NCBI GenBank assembly: GCA_015065545.1
Contig: SVQA01000001.1
Span: 1 to 64,000 of the forward strand
Direction: 5' to 3'
Length of the DNA stretch: 64,000 nucleotides
Origin: Oscillospiraceae bacterium
Lineage (GTDB): Bacteria; Bacillota; Clostridia; Oscillospirales; Acutalibacteraceae
Positions 26,251 to 35,131 of this stretch are shown in pieces. Position 1 is the first letter of the stretch. Every line of letters starts with the position of its first letter. The position numbers and the translations under genes were made by a program. Below the pieces are notes generated by a model. The model was not told the origin of the DNA. It did no database searches and saw only the letters and a list, made by a program, of their open reading frames with translations.

Positions 26251-26290
26251 CATAAGGTATTGCATAATTTTTTGTATCATTGCATACATT

Positions 26291-26326
26291 GGACTGTGGG
26301 TTTGTCCCACAGTCCTTATTTTTTTT
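26291..26326 (+). terminator. Terminator after secG
   Basis: Perfect 10-bp stem GGACTGTGGG / CCCACAGTCC, then TTATTTTTTTT. The ribosome binding site of the next gene follows immediately. Confidence 0.85.
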
Positions 26327-26342
26327 AAAAGGAATGTATGCA

Positions 26343-26597
26343 ATGCTAAAATATGTATTGATTATATTTGGTTCTTTTATTATTTACGGACATATCTATA
26401 AGTGTGCAAAAAAGAAAAAGCCCTTTAAAAGAGCTTTTCTTACAATGCTTATTGGTTTTTTAGTATTGATAGCAGTTGATATAGCGGGTATATTTACAGG
26501 TGTATATTTGCCGTTTTCGATGCTGTCCGTAACAATTTCAGCGTGTCTTGGTATTCCCGGTGTTGCAGGAATGATAGTGCTTTGTTGGCTTTTGTAG
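26343..26597 (+). CDS. BofA-like small membrane protein
   Basis: An 84-residue protein with two or three hydrophobic segments. The C-terminal CLGIPGVAGMIVL matches the end of the pro-sigma-K processing inhibitor BofA family, where LGIPG is conserved. BofA restrains the SpoIVFB protease in the forespore membrane, and SpoIVB (present at 32-33 kb) relieves that restraint. The ATG at 26343 is selected since AAAAGG lies nine bases upstream; a start at 26334 would be too close. Transcription must cross or restart after the secG terminator. Family assignment rests on one short motif and topology. Confidence 0.6.
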   Translation: MLKYVLIIFGSFIIYGHIYKCAKKKKPFKRAFLTMLIGFLVLIAVDIAGIFTGVYLPFSMLSVTISACLGIPGVAGMIVLCWLL

Positions 26598-26600
26598 TGT

Positions 26601-27215
26601 TTAACTTAATGCTTTCAAGTCCTCCAAAGTGTCTTTTATAAGACTGTTGTTTCTTGTCATAGAGGCAAGCATAACCTTGTAGAAGAGCTGTGGATTTTTA
26701 TAGAAGTTCTTTTTTACGATTCGTGCCTGCTCATAGTCAGCAAGGAATAAGGATACAGACATCAGCTCAATATCGCCTCCTGATATAGTGCATTTAACGT
26801 TGTAGCCACTCTCGAGCTTTTCTATTGTAACCTTGTTTTCTTTTTCGTTCTTTTCTTTTTCTAGCAGACCCATTGCACATTCAATTGCTCTTTCTTTAAC
26901 GGTTAAAGCAATGTTATCCTCCAATTGTTCAGATATTAGCTTTCCGTTGGTAGTTGCAATGTATAGCTTTGAGTTTTCCTCTAAAGGTGCAAGGTTACCG
27001 CTTTTTACAAGGTCGTCAAAGCAAGAGCTTGCCTCAAAATAGTTTGTAAGACCTTTTTCAAGAAGTGCCTCCATAACTGTTTCTTTAGACATAGGCTCTT
27101 TAACAGATGTAAAAAGATAGCAAATTAGTATTCTTACCTCTGTTTTACTTCTGATTCCACCGAGGCTTATGCCCTCATCAAATGTATCAAATGCCATAAA
27201 ATCACGACCGTTCAT
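26601..27215 (-). CDS. DUF4364 family protein
   Basis: A 204-residue soluble protein convergent with the BofA-like gene. The N-terminal half resembles a winged helix (KTEVRILICYLFTSVKEPMSKETVMEALLEKG), followed by a mixed alpha/beta C-terminal domain, as in DUF4364 proteins of Clostridia. A DNA-binding regulatory role is plausible but unproven. The start is unclear: an ATG at 27215 or one at 27197 (MAFDTFDEG) would both keep the domain, and neither has a strong ribosome binding site. Confidence 0.8.
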   Translation of the reverse strand: MNGRDFMAFDTFDEGISLGGIRSKTEVRILICYLFTSVKEPMSKETVMEALLEKGLTNYFEASSCFDDLVKSGNLAPLEENSKLYIATTNGKLISEQLEDNIALTVKERAIECAMGLLEKEKNEKENKVTIEKLESGYNVKCTISGGDIELMSVSLFLADYEQARIVKKNFYKNPQLFYKVMLASMTRNNSLIKDTLEDLKALS

Positions 27216-27269
27216 AGATTATGAAAATATTATAACATAAATTTAACATAAAGTGTAGTATAAATTTAA

Positions 27270-27298
27270 TTGACTTTAAATTTTTTACGAGTTATTAT
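27270..27298 (+). promoter_or_regulatory. Promoter of the nfeD-SPFH pair
   Basis: TTGACT, 17 bases, TATTAT, about 60 bases before the nfeD start. Confidence 0.6.
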
Positions 27299-27357
27299 AT
27301 TTGTGAGGGGATAAAACAGTAACTCTCGCAGAATATCATAGAAAATGGGGTGTTTAT

Positions 27358-27804
27358 ATGGCGGAAATGTTACCTTATATATGGATCGGCATTGCAGTTT
27401 TGCTTGGAATAGTAGAAATCTCAACCACTCAGCTTGTCTCTATATGGTTTGTTATTGCGGCTATAGTAACTGCAGTTTCTTCAGCCACGTTTCTTTATGA
27501 CTGTCTTTTGTGGCAAATCGTTCTATTTGTTGCTGTGTCAGGAATTTGCCTTATCGCAACAAGACCTCTTGTCAAAAAACTAAAAAGTAATAAAGGAACA
27601 AGAACAAACGCAGATAAATATATTGGCAGAGTGGGTAAAGTTATTTCTGATATTGGGTATAATACATACACAGGTCAGGTAGAGGTTGACGGTTCAAAGT
27701 GGACTGCTGTATCAGCCGACAACTCTGTTATTGTAGCCGGTACCACCATAAAAGTATTAGAGATCAAGGGTGTTAAGCTTATAGTAACACCTGTAGAAAA
27801 TTAA
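27358..27804 (+). CDS. NfeD-like membrane protein
   Basis: A 148-residue protein with two or three N-terminal membrane segments (residues 5-75) and a C-terminal OB-fold-like domain (GRVGKVISDIGYNTYTGQVEVDGSKWTAVSAD). NfeD proteins pair with SPFH/stomatin proteins in membrane microdomains; the SPFH gene starts 14 bases downstream, the standard arrangement. The clustering supports a membrane-quality or scaffold role. Confidence 0.88.
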   Translation: MAEMLPYIWIGIAVLLGIVEISTTQLVSIWFVIAAIVTAVSSATFLYDCLLWQIVLFVAVSGICLIATRPLVKKLKSNKGTRTNADKYIGRVGKVISDIGYNTYTGQVEVDGSKWTAVSADNSVIVAGTTIKVLEIKGVKLIVTPVEN

Positions 27805-27818
27805 GGAGATGTATATTT

Positions 27819-28739
27819 ATGACAACAGGTATTGTAATTTTGATAATCGTTGCAGCGCTTTTACTGCTTATTATCCGTAATATTAAAATTGTTCCTCAGG
27901 CACATGCTTATGTAATCGAACGTCTTGGTGCATATCACGGCACTTGGAGCACAGGTATTCATTTTAAAATTCCTTTTATCGATAAGGTAGCTAAGAAGGT
28001 ATCTCTTAAAGAGAAGGTTGTTGATTTTCCTCCTCAGCCTGTTATTACAAGAGATAACGTAACAATGCAGATTGATACGGTTGTTTATTACGAAATAACT
28101 GACCCCAAGCTGTATACTTACGGTGTTGAGCATCCATTGGCTGCTATAGAGAATCTTACTGCAACAACGCTCCGTAATATTATCGGTGAGCTGGAGCTTG
28201 ACAGCACTCTCACATCAAGAGATACAATCAACGATAAAATCCGTATAATTCTTGATGAAGCAACAGATGCATGGGGCATCCGTGTTATCCGAGTTGAGCT
28301 TAAGAACATTCTGCCTCCTCGAGAAATTCAGGATGCTATGGAAAAACAGATGAAGGCTGAGCGTGAACGTCGTGCAAGAATTCTTGATGCAGAAGGCGAG
28401 AAGCGCAGTCAGATTCTTGTTGCCGAAGGTTTAAAGGAATCAGCAATTCTTAAGGCAGACGCTGTTAAAGAATCAAAAATCCGTGAAGCAGCAGGTGAAG
28501 CCGAAGCTATCCTTGCTGTTCAGAAGGCTTATGCAGATGCTCTCAAAATGCTTAATGAAGCAGCACCTACAAAAGAGGTTATCGCTCTCAAGAGCTTAGA
28601 GGCATTTGAGAAGGCTGCTGACGGTAAAGCAACAAAGATTATTATCCCTTCAGAAATTCAGGGCCTTGCAGGTCTTGCAACCTCGGTTAAAGAGGTCTTT
28701 GCAACAGATACTCCTGCAGATGCAACTGATAACCAATAA
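27819..28739 (+). CDS. SPFH/stomatin-like (slipin/paraslipin) protein
   Basis: A 306-residue protein with one N-terminal membrane segment (about 3-20), the SPFH domain (VIERLGAYHGTWSTGIHFKIP, KVVDFPPQPVITRDNVTMQID) and a C-terminal coiled coil (AMEKQMKAERERRARILDAEGEKRS and following alanine-rich helix). It is stomatin- or paraslipin-like and oligomerises in membrane microdomains. It follows nfeD with AAGGAG at its start. A terminator lies 25 bases downstream. Confidence 0.92.
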   Translation: MTTGIVILIIVAALLLLIIRNIKIVPQAHAYVIERLGAYHGTWSTGIHFKIPFIDKVAKKVSLKEKVVDFPPQPVITRDNVTMQIDTVVYYEITDPKLYTYGVEHPLAAIENLTATTLRNIIGELELDSTLTSRDTINDKIRIILDEATDAWGIRVIRVELKNILPPREIQDAMEKQMKAERERRARILDAEGEKRSQILVAEGLKESAILKADAVKESKIREAAGEAEAILAVQKAYADALKMLNEAAPTKEVIALKSLEAFEKAADGKATKIIIPSEIQGLAGLATSVKEVFATDTPADATDNQ

Positions 28740-28763
28740 TTATTAAGTATCAGATATAAGAAA

Positions 28764-28796
28764 GGAGACGCGTGATTGCGTCTCCTTTTTTGTTTA
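28764..28796. terminator. Terminator between the SPFH and copA genes
   Basis: Perfect stem GGAGACGC / GCGTCTCC, loop GTGATT, then TTTTTTG. The left flank AAGAAA gives a weaker T tract for the converging copA transcript. Confidence 0.8.
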
Positions 28797-28988
28797 TTCA
28801 ATGCTAATGAACTTGTAGCCTGCGTTTTCAATTGCGTTTTTAATCGATTCATTGTCAACGCTGTCATTGATAATCGCAGTACCTTTTGTGTGGTCAACCA
28901 CAACATTTTCATCAAAAGGTTTAAGTGTTTCTGTAACACGTGCCTGGCAGTGAGGGCAAGCCATACCCTGAATATTTACTGTTTTCAT
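28794..28988 (-). CDS. copZ: Possible independently translated CopZ-like copper chaperone (internal, in frame with copA)
   Basis: The last 64 codons of copA form a complete HMA copper-chaperone domain with MKTVNIQGMACPHC at its start. Just before the ATG at 28988 the minus strand reads GAAAGGAAATACAAAAA, a plausible ribosome binding site inside the coding sequence. This suggests that the domain is made both as part of CopA and on its own. Escherichia coli makes a short CopA product by frameshifting, a different mechanism with a similar outcome. Translation of the short form is inference. Confidence 0.5.
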   Translation of the reverse strand: MKTVNIQGMACPHCQARVTETLKPFDENVVVDHTKGTAIINDSVDNESIKNAIENAGYKFISIE

Positions 28989-31205
28989 TTTTTGTATTTC
29001 CTTTCTGTTATCATCATTATAATCTTTTTTTATTCTTTTTAGTCTCAGTGCATTAGATATTACGCAGATTGAACTTAAGCTCATTGCTATAGTACCAATC
29101 ATAGGAGAAAGCTTAAGTCCCAGCGGATAGTATAAAGCACCTGCGGCAATTGGTATGCATATCGTGTTGTACATCAAAGCCCAGAACAGATTTTCTTTAA
29201 TATTCTGCATAACCTTCTTGCAAATTCTGAGTGCTGTATGAACATCTCTTAAATCATTTTTTATAAGCACAAGGTCTGCAGATTCCATTGCAATATCTGT
29301 ACCGGCACCGAGAGCAATTCCAACATCAGCGGCGGCAAGGGCAGGGGAGTCGTTAATTCCGTCACCGACCATGGCTGTAGGATGCTTTTCCTGATATTCT
29401 CGTATGATTCTGTTTTTATCGGCAGGCATCAGGCTCGAGAATGTTTCCTTGATTCCGGTTTCCATACTTATGTGTCTTGCAGTTGCTTCATTGTCACCGG
29501 TCAGCATAATGGTGTTAATGTCATGTTCATTGAGTAATTTTATTGCTTCTTTGGATGATTCCTTCACCTTATCTGAAATACCAATAACAGCCACAACTTC
29601 TGAATTGTTACTTACGAATACTATTGTTTTACCGACTTCAGATAATTTTTCACTTGCTTCATTTAAAGAATGAGAAATGCTTGTACCTGCAAAAGCTTTT
29701 TTACCGATTAAGTATAAATCCCCGTCCGCTTTAGCTGATACACCTTCGGATTGATAAACCTTAAAATCTGTAATCTCAACGTCAATTGCATCAGATGAAT
29801 AAGATGAAATTGCTTTTGCAAGCGGATGTTCGCTCATACTCTCAATCTTTGAGCAGATTTTTATGAGTTTATTTTTATCAGCCTTATCTGTTATAAAATC
29901 TGTGACCTGTGGTTTCCCGATTGTTAGAGTACCGGTCTTGTCCAGCATAACAGTTTTAACTTTTGCACCTGCTTCAAAAACTTCGGCAGATTTTACAAGT
30001 ATACCCAGCTCGGCTGCTTTGCCTGTACCCACCATAATAGCTGTGGGTGTTGCAAGTCCTAAAGCACATGGGCAGGAGATTACAAGTACTGATATTCCAA
30101 AGTTCAAAGCGGTTTCAAAACTTTCAGTTGTAACATACCAGATGATTGCAGTCAAAAGTGCAATTGTAATGACTGCAGGTACAAAAATTCTGCTGATTTT
30201 GTCAGCAAGTTTTGCGATTTTAGGTTTTGTAAGCGTTGCATCTTCAACAAGCTTAATAATACCTGAGAGTACAGTTTCTTCTCCAACTTTCAAAGCTTTG
30301 AATTTAATAAAGCCTGAGCTTAATATGGTTCCTCCTGTTACATTAGAACCACATTGTTTTTTTACAGGCATACTTTCTCCGGTAATGGCAGATTCATCTG
30401 CACTGCCGTTTCCTTCTGTAACAACGCCGTCAGCAGGGAAGGACATACCGCTTTTTACAATTACTATGTCTCCTTTTTGAATATCCTTCGAATCAATCTC
30501 GGTTTCAATGCCATCTCTGATTACTATTGAAGTTTTAGGCGAAAGATTAATAAGCTTGTTTACAGCTTCTGTTGTTTTAGCTTTGGATTTACTCTCAAGA
30601 TATTTTCCTATGGTTATGAAGGTAAGTATCATACCTGCGGACTCAAAATAATAATGCGAGGTGTTTGTAAGGAGTAACTGCCATACGCTGTATATTACAG
30701 ATGCAGCAGCACCTATAGCAATAAGAGAATCCATATTAGGATTAAGCCGAATAAGTGCCTTGAAGCCTGAAGAAAAATATTTAAAATTCAGAACAAGAAT
30801 GGGAGTTACCAGTAAAAGCTCTGTTATACCTTTCACTATGTGGTTTTCAGAAGGTATAAGGTTGATGCCAACCATGTGTCCCATACTTACTATCATTAAG
30901 AGAATAAGTAATACAGAAGAAATAATAAGTCTTTTGAGAATCCTATCAGCAAGCTTTGCTTGTTTATCTGTGTTTTGAGTTTTATTCTCTTTATCACGTA
31001 GTTCTGCTTTGTATCCTGCGTCTTCGACAGCTTTAATTATTTTATCTTCAGATAGAATTTTATCATCGAAACTTACAATCATCGAATTAGTAAGAAGGTT
31101 TACCTGAACATCCTTAATACCATCAAGATTATTTACCGCTTTGGAAACAGCAGCACTGCAAGCGGAGCAAGACATTCCGATTATATTAAATATTTGTTTT
31201 TTCAT
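28794..31205 (-). CDS. copA: Copper-translocating P1B-type ATPase with C-terminal CopZ-like domain
   Basis: An 803-residue Cu(+)-exporting ATPase. An N-terminal heavy-metal-associated domain carries GMSCSAC (C13, C16). The core has TGES, the transport motif CPC (ISCPCALG), the phosphorylation site DKTGT and GDGIND. After the last membrane pair an extra metal-binding domain begins at M740 (MKTVNIQGMACPHC; C750, C753), which looks like a free CopZ chaperone. A ribosome binding site sits in front of that internal ATG (see the separate entry). No CsoR or CopY gene is adjacent. The gene starts at ATG after AGGAGG. Confidence 0.94.
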   Translation of the reverse strand: MKKQIFNIIGMSCSACSAAVSKAVNNLDGIKDVQVNLLTNSMIVSFDDKILSEDKIIKAVEDAGYKAELRDKENKTQNTDKQAKLADRILKRLIISSVLLILLMIVSMGHMVGINLIPSENHIVKGITELLLVTPILVLNFKYFSSGFKALIRLNPNMDSLIAIGAAASVIYSVWQLLLTNTSHYYFESAGMILTFITIGKYLESKSKAKTTEAVNKLINLSPKTSIVIRDGIETEIDSKDIQKGDIVIVKSGMSFPADGVVTEGNGSADESAITGESMPVKKQCGSNVTGGTILSSGFIKFKALKVGEETVLSGIIKLVEDATLTKPKIAKLADKISRIFVPAVITIALLTAIIWYVTTESFETALNFGISVLVISCPCALGLATPTAIMVGTGKAAELGILVKSAEVFEAGAKVKTVMLDKTGTLTIGKPQVTDFITDKADKNKLIKICSKIESMSEHPLAKAISSYSSDAIDVEITDFKVYQSEGVSAKADGDLYLIGKKAFAGTSISHSLNEASEKLSEVGKTIVFVSNNSEVVAVIGISDKVKESSKEAIKLLNEHDINTIMLTGDNEATARHISMETGIKETFSSLMPADKNRIIREYQEKHPTAMVGDGINDSPALAAADVGIALGAGTDIAMESADLVLIKNDLRDVHTALRICKKVMQNIKENLFWALMYNTICIPIAAGALYYPLGLKLSPMIGTIAMSLSSICVISNALRLKRIKKDYNDDNRKEIQKMKTVNIQGMACPHCQARVTETLKPFDENVVVDHTKGTAIINDSVDNESIKNAIENAGYKFISIE
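28997..29005 (-). promoter_or_regulatory. Internal ribosome binding site ahead of the CopZ-like domain
   Basis: GAAAGGAAA on the minus strand, eight bases upstream of the internal ATG at 28988. Confidence 0.5.
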
Positions 31206-31224
31206 ATAACCCTCCTTTTAAAAA

Positions 31225-31254
31225 ATTATATCATATTTTTATAAAACAAGTCAA
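31225..31254 (-). promoter_or_regulatory. Promoter of copA
   Basis: Minus strand TTGACT, 18 bases, TATAAT, about 20 bases before the ATG. Confidence 0.6.
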
Positions 31255-31263
31255 TCAAAAGAA

Positions 31264-31291
31264 ATAACCTCTGCCCAAAAGAAAGGGACAG
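31264..31291 (-). terminator. Hairpin after spo0A
   Basis: AACCTCTG(C)CCC / GGG(A)CAGAGGTT stem with loop AAAAGAAA; the minus-strand tail ATTTCTTTTG is only moderately T-rich. Confidence 0.5.
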
Positions 31292-31301
31292 AGGTTACGT
31301 T

Positions 31302-32072
31302 TTAACTTGCGTTTCTAAGTTGCAGTCTTAGCTTATCTGCTATCATTGCTATAAATTCAGAGTTGGTTGGCTTACCTCTGCTAATGTGGATTGTGTATCC
31401 GAAGTACGAGTTCAGTACATCTACATCTCCTCGATCCCATGCAACCTCAATTGCATGTCGGATAGCTCTTTCCACTCTTGAAGAGGTGGTTTCGAATTTC
31501 TTTGCAACAGAAGGATAGAGCTGTTTTGTAACAGCATTGATGATTTCAGGATGCTCAATAGACATTATAATAGAATCTCTGAGATAGTGATACCCTTTAA
31601 TGTGAGCAGGAACACCAATCTGATGCAGTATTTCGGTTACCTTAACCTCCATACCCACAGATGAATCGAGTTTGTGAATAGAGCCTTCTTTTTGCTCGCT
31701 GTTAAGAATCCCCTTGAGGTTATCAAGAAGATTTATAATGTCATAAGGTCTTATTACAAAGTAAGATGCACCCTGACTCATAACCTCTCTCTCAAGTGCA
31801 GGACTGTCAAAAGAGGATAGAACTACAAAAACAGGAGAACTTGTACTATTATCTTTTCTAATCGCTTTCATGATGCCAATACTGTCAATTTTTGGCATAA
31901 AGAGGTCAATCATTACAATCTGAGGTGACTCTGCTTTTATCCTTCGCAGTACTTCCTCTCCGTCTTTTTGTGCGAAAATTGGCTCGAAGCCTGCCTTTTC
32001 AATTAAGCTCAGACATTCAGAGTTTAATTCATCTCGATTTTCTGTGATTAAGAATTTAATTTTGCTGTCCAT
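31302..32072 (-). CDS. spo0A: Sporulation master regulator Spo0A
   Basis: Response regulator, 256 residues: receiver domain (1-120) with phospho-acceptor D56 in MIDLFMP, and the DNA-binding domain with near-invariant stretches ([49 protein letters not shown]). The acidic pocket normally reads ADDN; here it is ITEN (9-12), so the first conserved aspartate is a threonine. The ATG at 32072 is preferred, with GGGGGA upstream; an in-frame extension to 32135 overlaps the promoter. spoIVB lies immediately upstream, the conserved order in Bacillus and Clostridium. Confidence 0.96.
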   Translation of the reverse strand: MDSKIKFLITENRDELNSECLSLIEKAGFEPIFAQKDGEEVLRRIKAESPQIVMIDLFMPKIDSIGIMKAIRKDNSTSSPVFVVLSSFDSPALEREVMSQGASYFVIRPYDIINLLDNLKGILNSEQKEGSIHKLDSSVGMEVKVTEILHQIGVPAHIKGYHYLRDSIIMSIEHPEIINAVTKQLYPSVAKKFETTSSRVERAIRHAIEVAWDRGDVDVLNSYFGYTIHISRGKPTNSEFIAMIADKLRLQLRNAS

Positions 32073-32106
32073 GGTAAATCCCCCAAAAATATTATTTGTT
32101 GGTGAA

Positions 32107-32135
32107 ATAATACCACACTTTACCAAAAATAGCAA
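32107..32135 (-). promoter_or_regulatory. Promoter of spo0A
   Basis: Minus strand TTGCTA, 17 bases, TATTAT, 35 bases before the ATG. It excludes the longer in-frame start. Confidence 0.6.
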
Positions 32136-32195
32136 TAGTTAGCAAATAAATTTTTAAAAATTTTTTTAGATTTTTGCTATATCACAATAAAATAC

Positions 32196-32207
32196 ATTCT
32201 GACAAAT
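32196..32207 (-). promoter_or_regulatory. Possible Spo0A box upstream of spo0A
   Basis: Minus strand ATTTGTCAGAAT, one mismatch from TTTGTCRAA, about 60 bases upstream of the spo0A -35. Autoregulation is known in Bacillus; binding here is inference. Confidence 0.35.
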
Positions 32208-33226
32208 TATTCGCAGGTTATCATTTTTTCATACATAGTTTCTGCAAAAATTGCATATCCTGTTTTTACATCATCAATCAACACATGAGTTATAACTCCT
32301 ACAAGCTTATTGTTCTGTATAATAGGTGAGCCTGACATACCCTGAACTATACCACCTGCACAATTAAGAAGATTGTCGTCTGTTATTTCAATAACCATAT
32401 TTGTATCCTCTGTGTTTCTTTTAATTTTCTTTATTTTTATATCAAACTTTTCACATCGGTTTCCTTCGACTGTCGTCAGGATATACGCTTTTCCTTTTTC
32501 GACTTCATCTTTGTTTGCGATCTTAATTGGTGTTTTATCATCTGGAATATACTCTGCTTCTCCATATATTCCTATATCGCAGTTGTGTTCTGCTGTTCCA
32601 ATCATCTCATTTGTAAAATATCCGTTAAGCGTGCCAACTTTACCGCAGGAGCTTTTTGTAACTGATGTTATAGTTGCACTTTCAACCTCTCCAAAGTCTA
32701 TAGGCATCAGCTTTCCCGTATCCAAATCGCATATTCCGTGTCCAAGTCCGCAAAAGCTTTCATGTTCTTGGCTGTAGAACGATATTGTTCCCAAGCCTGC
32801 TGCACTGTCTTTAATCCACATTCCTGCTTTGTAATTGCTATTGCTGTCTTTTTGTGGTACAAGCGTAGTGGATATTTCCTTATTATCTCTCATAAGCTTT
32901 ATTTCAATTGCCTGACCATTATTTTTCTCAATGATTTCTTTAAACTCTTTACTTGAGTTTAATACCTCTTCGTTTGCAGATACTATAATATCGTTTACTT
33001 CAATTCCTGCTATCTTAGCAGGACAAACATTTAAACCCTCTGATTCAAATCCTTCAATCTTTGTTACTATCAAACCTTTTGAAAACATTTTTATTCCAAA
33101 TGCTTCTCCGCCCGGTATTACAATTCTTTTATCTGTGGTGTTTTCTGATTCTGCAGAAATCATCGTGGGCGAAATCATTAAAAGTAACAAATTTATAATT
33201 AAAAACAGCTTGGATGCATTTTTCAT
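32207..33226 (-). CDS. spoIVB: SpoIVB-type serine peptidase (S55)
   Basis: Forespore protease that signals sigma-K activation across the intermembrane space. The 339-residue protein has an N-terminal hydrophobic signal/anchor (8-25), a PDZ domain (about 55-130, with the loop KIAGIEVNDIIVSANEE) and the S55 domain with GLGHGICD (catalytic histidine) and GMSGSPI (catalytic serine). AAGGAGGTGAAAT precedes the ATG. It lies just upstream of spo0A in the same direction; the spo0A promoter sits between them. Confidence 0.94.
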   Translation of the reverse strand: MKNASKLFLIINLLLLMISPTMISAESENTTDKRIVIPGGEAFGIKMFSKGLIVTKIEGFESEGLNVCPAKIAGIEVNDIIVSANEEVLNSSKEFKEIIEKNNGQAIEIKLMRDNKEISTTLVPQKDSNSNYKAGMWIKDSAAGLGTISFYSQEHESFCGLGHGICDLDTGKLMPIDFGEVESATITSVTKSSCGKVGTLNGYFTNEMIGTAEHNCDIGIYGEAEYIPDDKTPIKIANKDEVEKGKAYILTTVEGNRCEKFDIKIKKIKRNTEDTNMVIEITDDNLLNCAGGIVQGMSGSPIIQNNKLVGVITHVLIDDVKTGYAIFAETMYEKMITCE

Positions 33227-33410
33227 ATTTCACCTCCTTACATTTATATTTTCTTCATTTTTGTTTCGTTTAGATTGGAAAGCTTTTATTTTATGTATTT
33301 TTTTCATATAATCTGCTTGTTATTTCGCTCAATTGATGAAAAACACCATTATTTATATTTACTTTATTTTTTTAACTTGATATGTTAAAATAAGCTTTGA
33401 GGTGGATTTT

Positions 33411-34751
33411 GTGATAAAAATACCTGATAAATGCAACTTTATTTTTGATAAACTTGAGAATAGCGGATTTGAGGTGTATGCAGTAGGCGGATGTGTACGT
33501 GATTCCCTTATGGGTAAAGAGCCGCAGGATTGGGACTTCACAACTAATGCAACACCTAATGAAATCTGTAAAGTTTTTGAAAATTATAAATTTTATGATG
33601 TAGGCAGAAAATATGGCACAATAAGCATTGTAAACAATAAAGAAACCTATGAAATAACAACATTCAGAGGTGACGGTTCATATTCTGATGCCAGACATCC
33701 TGATTCTGTCTTTTTTTGCAGTAATGTGGAAGAGGATTTAAGTCGCCGTGATTTTACCGTAAATTCAATTGCTTATTCAAGAAAACGTGGTATTGTCGAT
33801 CCTTTTGGTGGGGTCAAAGATATTCAAAAAAAAATAATCCGCTGTACAGGTGAGCCTGTAAGCAGATTTTCTGAGGATGCCTTAAGAATTATGCGGGCAA
33901 TCCGTTTCTCTTCTGTGCTTGCTTTTTCGGTAGATAACACTACAAAAGAAGCGATATTTAAGCATAAAGATAGTCTTACATTTGTTCATCCCAATAGAAT
34001 GAATAAAGAATTTGTAAAACTGCTAACCGGTCAGAATGTAACAGAAGTATTATCCGAATATGCCGAAGTTCTGGCTGTTATTATTCCCGAAATAAAGCCG
34101 ATGTTCGATTGCGCGCAGAACAATCCTCATCATAAGTATAGTGTTTGGAATCATACAATAAAAACCTTTGAGTATGCACCGAAGGATGAGGTTATACGTC
34201 TTGCTTTATTTTTTCACGATATTGGTAAACCTTATGTAAAAACTACTGACAAAAAAGGAATTGATCATTTCAAAACACACCAGATAAAAAGCACAGAAAT
34301 TGCAGAGTGTGTAATGCGTAGATTCGGATTTTCTGTATCTTTAATCAGAGATGTAACTCTTCTTGTGAAGTTTCACGATGAAAGGTTCAGGAATAAATCT
34401 GTAAGTGTAAAGTCTGTACTTAAAGAGACGGGTACTGATTTGTTTTATAAGCTTCTTATTATTGCAAAATGTGATATGTTTGCTCAGAGTAATTTCAAAA
34501 GAGAAGAAAAGATATTACTTTTAAAAGAAGTTGAAGCTATTTTTGAAATGGTTACTTCAGAAAATCAATGCTACTCTCTTTCTCAGCTTGAAGTTAATGG
34601 AAACGATATAATGAATCTTGGTTATACGGGGGAAGAAATAGGGCATATACTCAATGCATTGCTTAAAGCTGTGATTGAAGATAAAATACAAAACAAAAAA
34701 GAAGTTTTGCTCAATGCAGTGGTTGAAGGGAATGTCATTTGTCCTAATTGA
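33411..34751 (+). CDS. cca: CCA tRNA nucleotidyltransferase
   Basis: Adds or repairs the 3' CCA of tRNAs. The 446-residue class II enzyme has GGCVRDSLMGKEPQDWDF near residue 25 (metal-binding DxD), RRDFTVNSIAYS, the head/neck domains, and an HD domain (FFHDIGKP) in the C-terminal half. The GTG at 33411 is chosen because GAGGTGG ends about six bases before it; an earlier GTG lies within that site. The rnpB promoter overlaps its stop codon, so two tRNA-maturation genes adjoin. Confidence 0.93.
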   Translation: MIKIPDKCNFIFDKLENSGFEVYAVGGCVRDSLMGKEPQDWDFTTNATPNEICKVFENYKFYDVGRKYGTISIVNNKETYEITTFRGDGSYSDARHPDSVFFCSNVEEDLSRRDFTVNSIAYSRKRGIVDPFGGVKDIQKKIIRCTGEPVSRFSEDALRIMRAIRFSSVLAFSVDNTTKEAIFKHKDSLTFVHPNRMNKEFVKLLTGQNVTEVLSEYAEVLAVIIPEIKPMFDCAQNNPHHKYSVWNHTIKTFEYAPKDEVIRLALFFHDIGKPYVKTTDKKGIDHFKTHQIKSTEIAECVMRRFGFSVSLIRDVTLLVKFHDERFRNKSVSVKSVLKETGTDLFYKLLIIAKCDMFAQSNFKREEKILLLKEVEAIFEMVTSENQCYSLSQLEVNGNDIMNLGYTGEEIGHILNALLKAVIEDKIQNKKEVLLNAVVEGNVICPN

Positions 34752-34776
34752 CAAATTACAATTTATGGTTTAGAAT
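34748..34776 (+). promoter_or_regulatory. Promoter of rnpB, overlapping the cca stop codon
   Basis: TTGACA, 17 bases, TAGAAT. The -35 box contains the TGA stop of cca. The RNA 5' end inferred from pairing (34783) lies seven bases after the -10. Confidence 0.8.
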
Positions 34777-34782
34777 AACCCT

Positions 34783-35129
34783 TGCGAGCGGATTGAGCAG
34801 TTGCGGGTATAAGCCGAAAGGCTGTATCCGAGGAAAGTCCGAGCTCCACAGAGCGAGAATAACGGCTAACGGCCGCCGGGGGCGACCCTAGGGAAAGTGC
34901 AACAGAGATATACCGCCTGCTTTGCAGGTAAGGGTGGAAAGGCGAGGTAAGAGCTCACCGGAGCCAAGGAGACTTGGCTGCCCTGTAAACCCTATTCGGA
35001 GCAACACCGCGGAGGGACATATACGCTTGCTCGGCGTGTCCCGGGGAGGTGGCGTTGAGCAGCGATGGTAACATCCTGCCAAGATAGATGACTGCTTACA
35101 ACAGAACTCGGCTTATAGATTCGGTCGCA
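34783..35129 (+). ncRNA. rnpB: RNase P RNA, bacterial class A
   Basis: The catalytic RNA that trims tRNA 5' ends. Conserved blocks are GAGGAAAGTCCGAGCTCC (CR I), ACGGCTAACGGCC, GGGAAAGTGCAACAGAGA (CR II region), GGTAAGAGCTCACCGG, GTAAACCCTATTCGGAGCAA, and near the 3' end ACAGAACTCGGCTTAT. The ends are set by P1 pairing of TGCGA at 34783 with TCGCA at 35125-35129. The length of about 347 nt is usual. It has its own promoter and a strong terminator. Confidence 0.96.
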
Positions 35130-35131
35130 TT

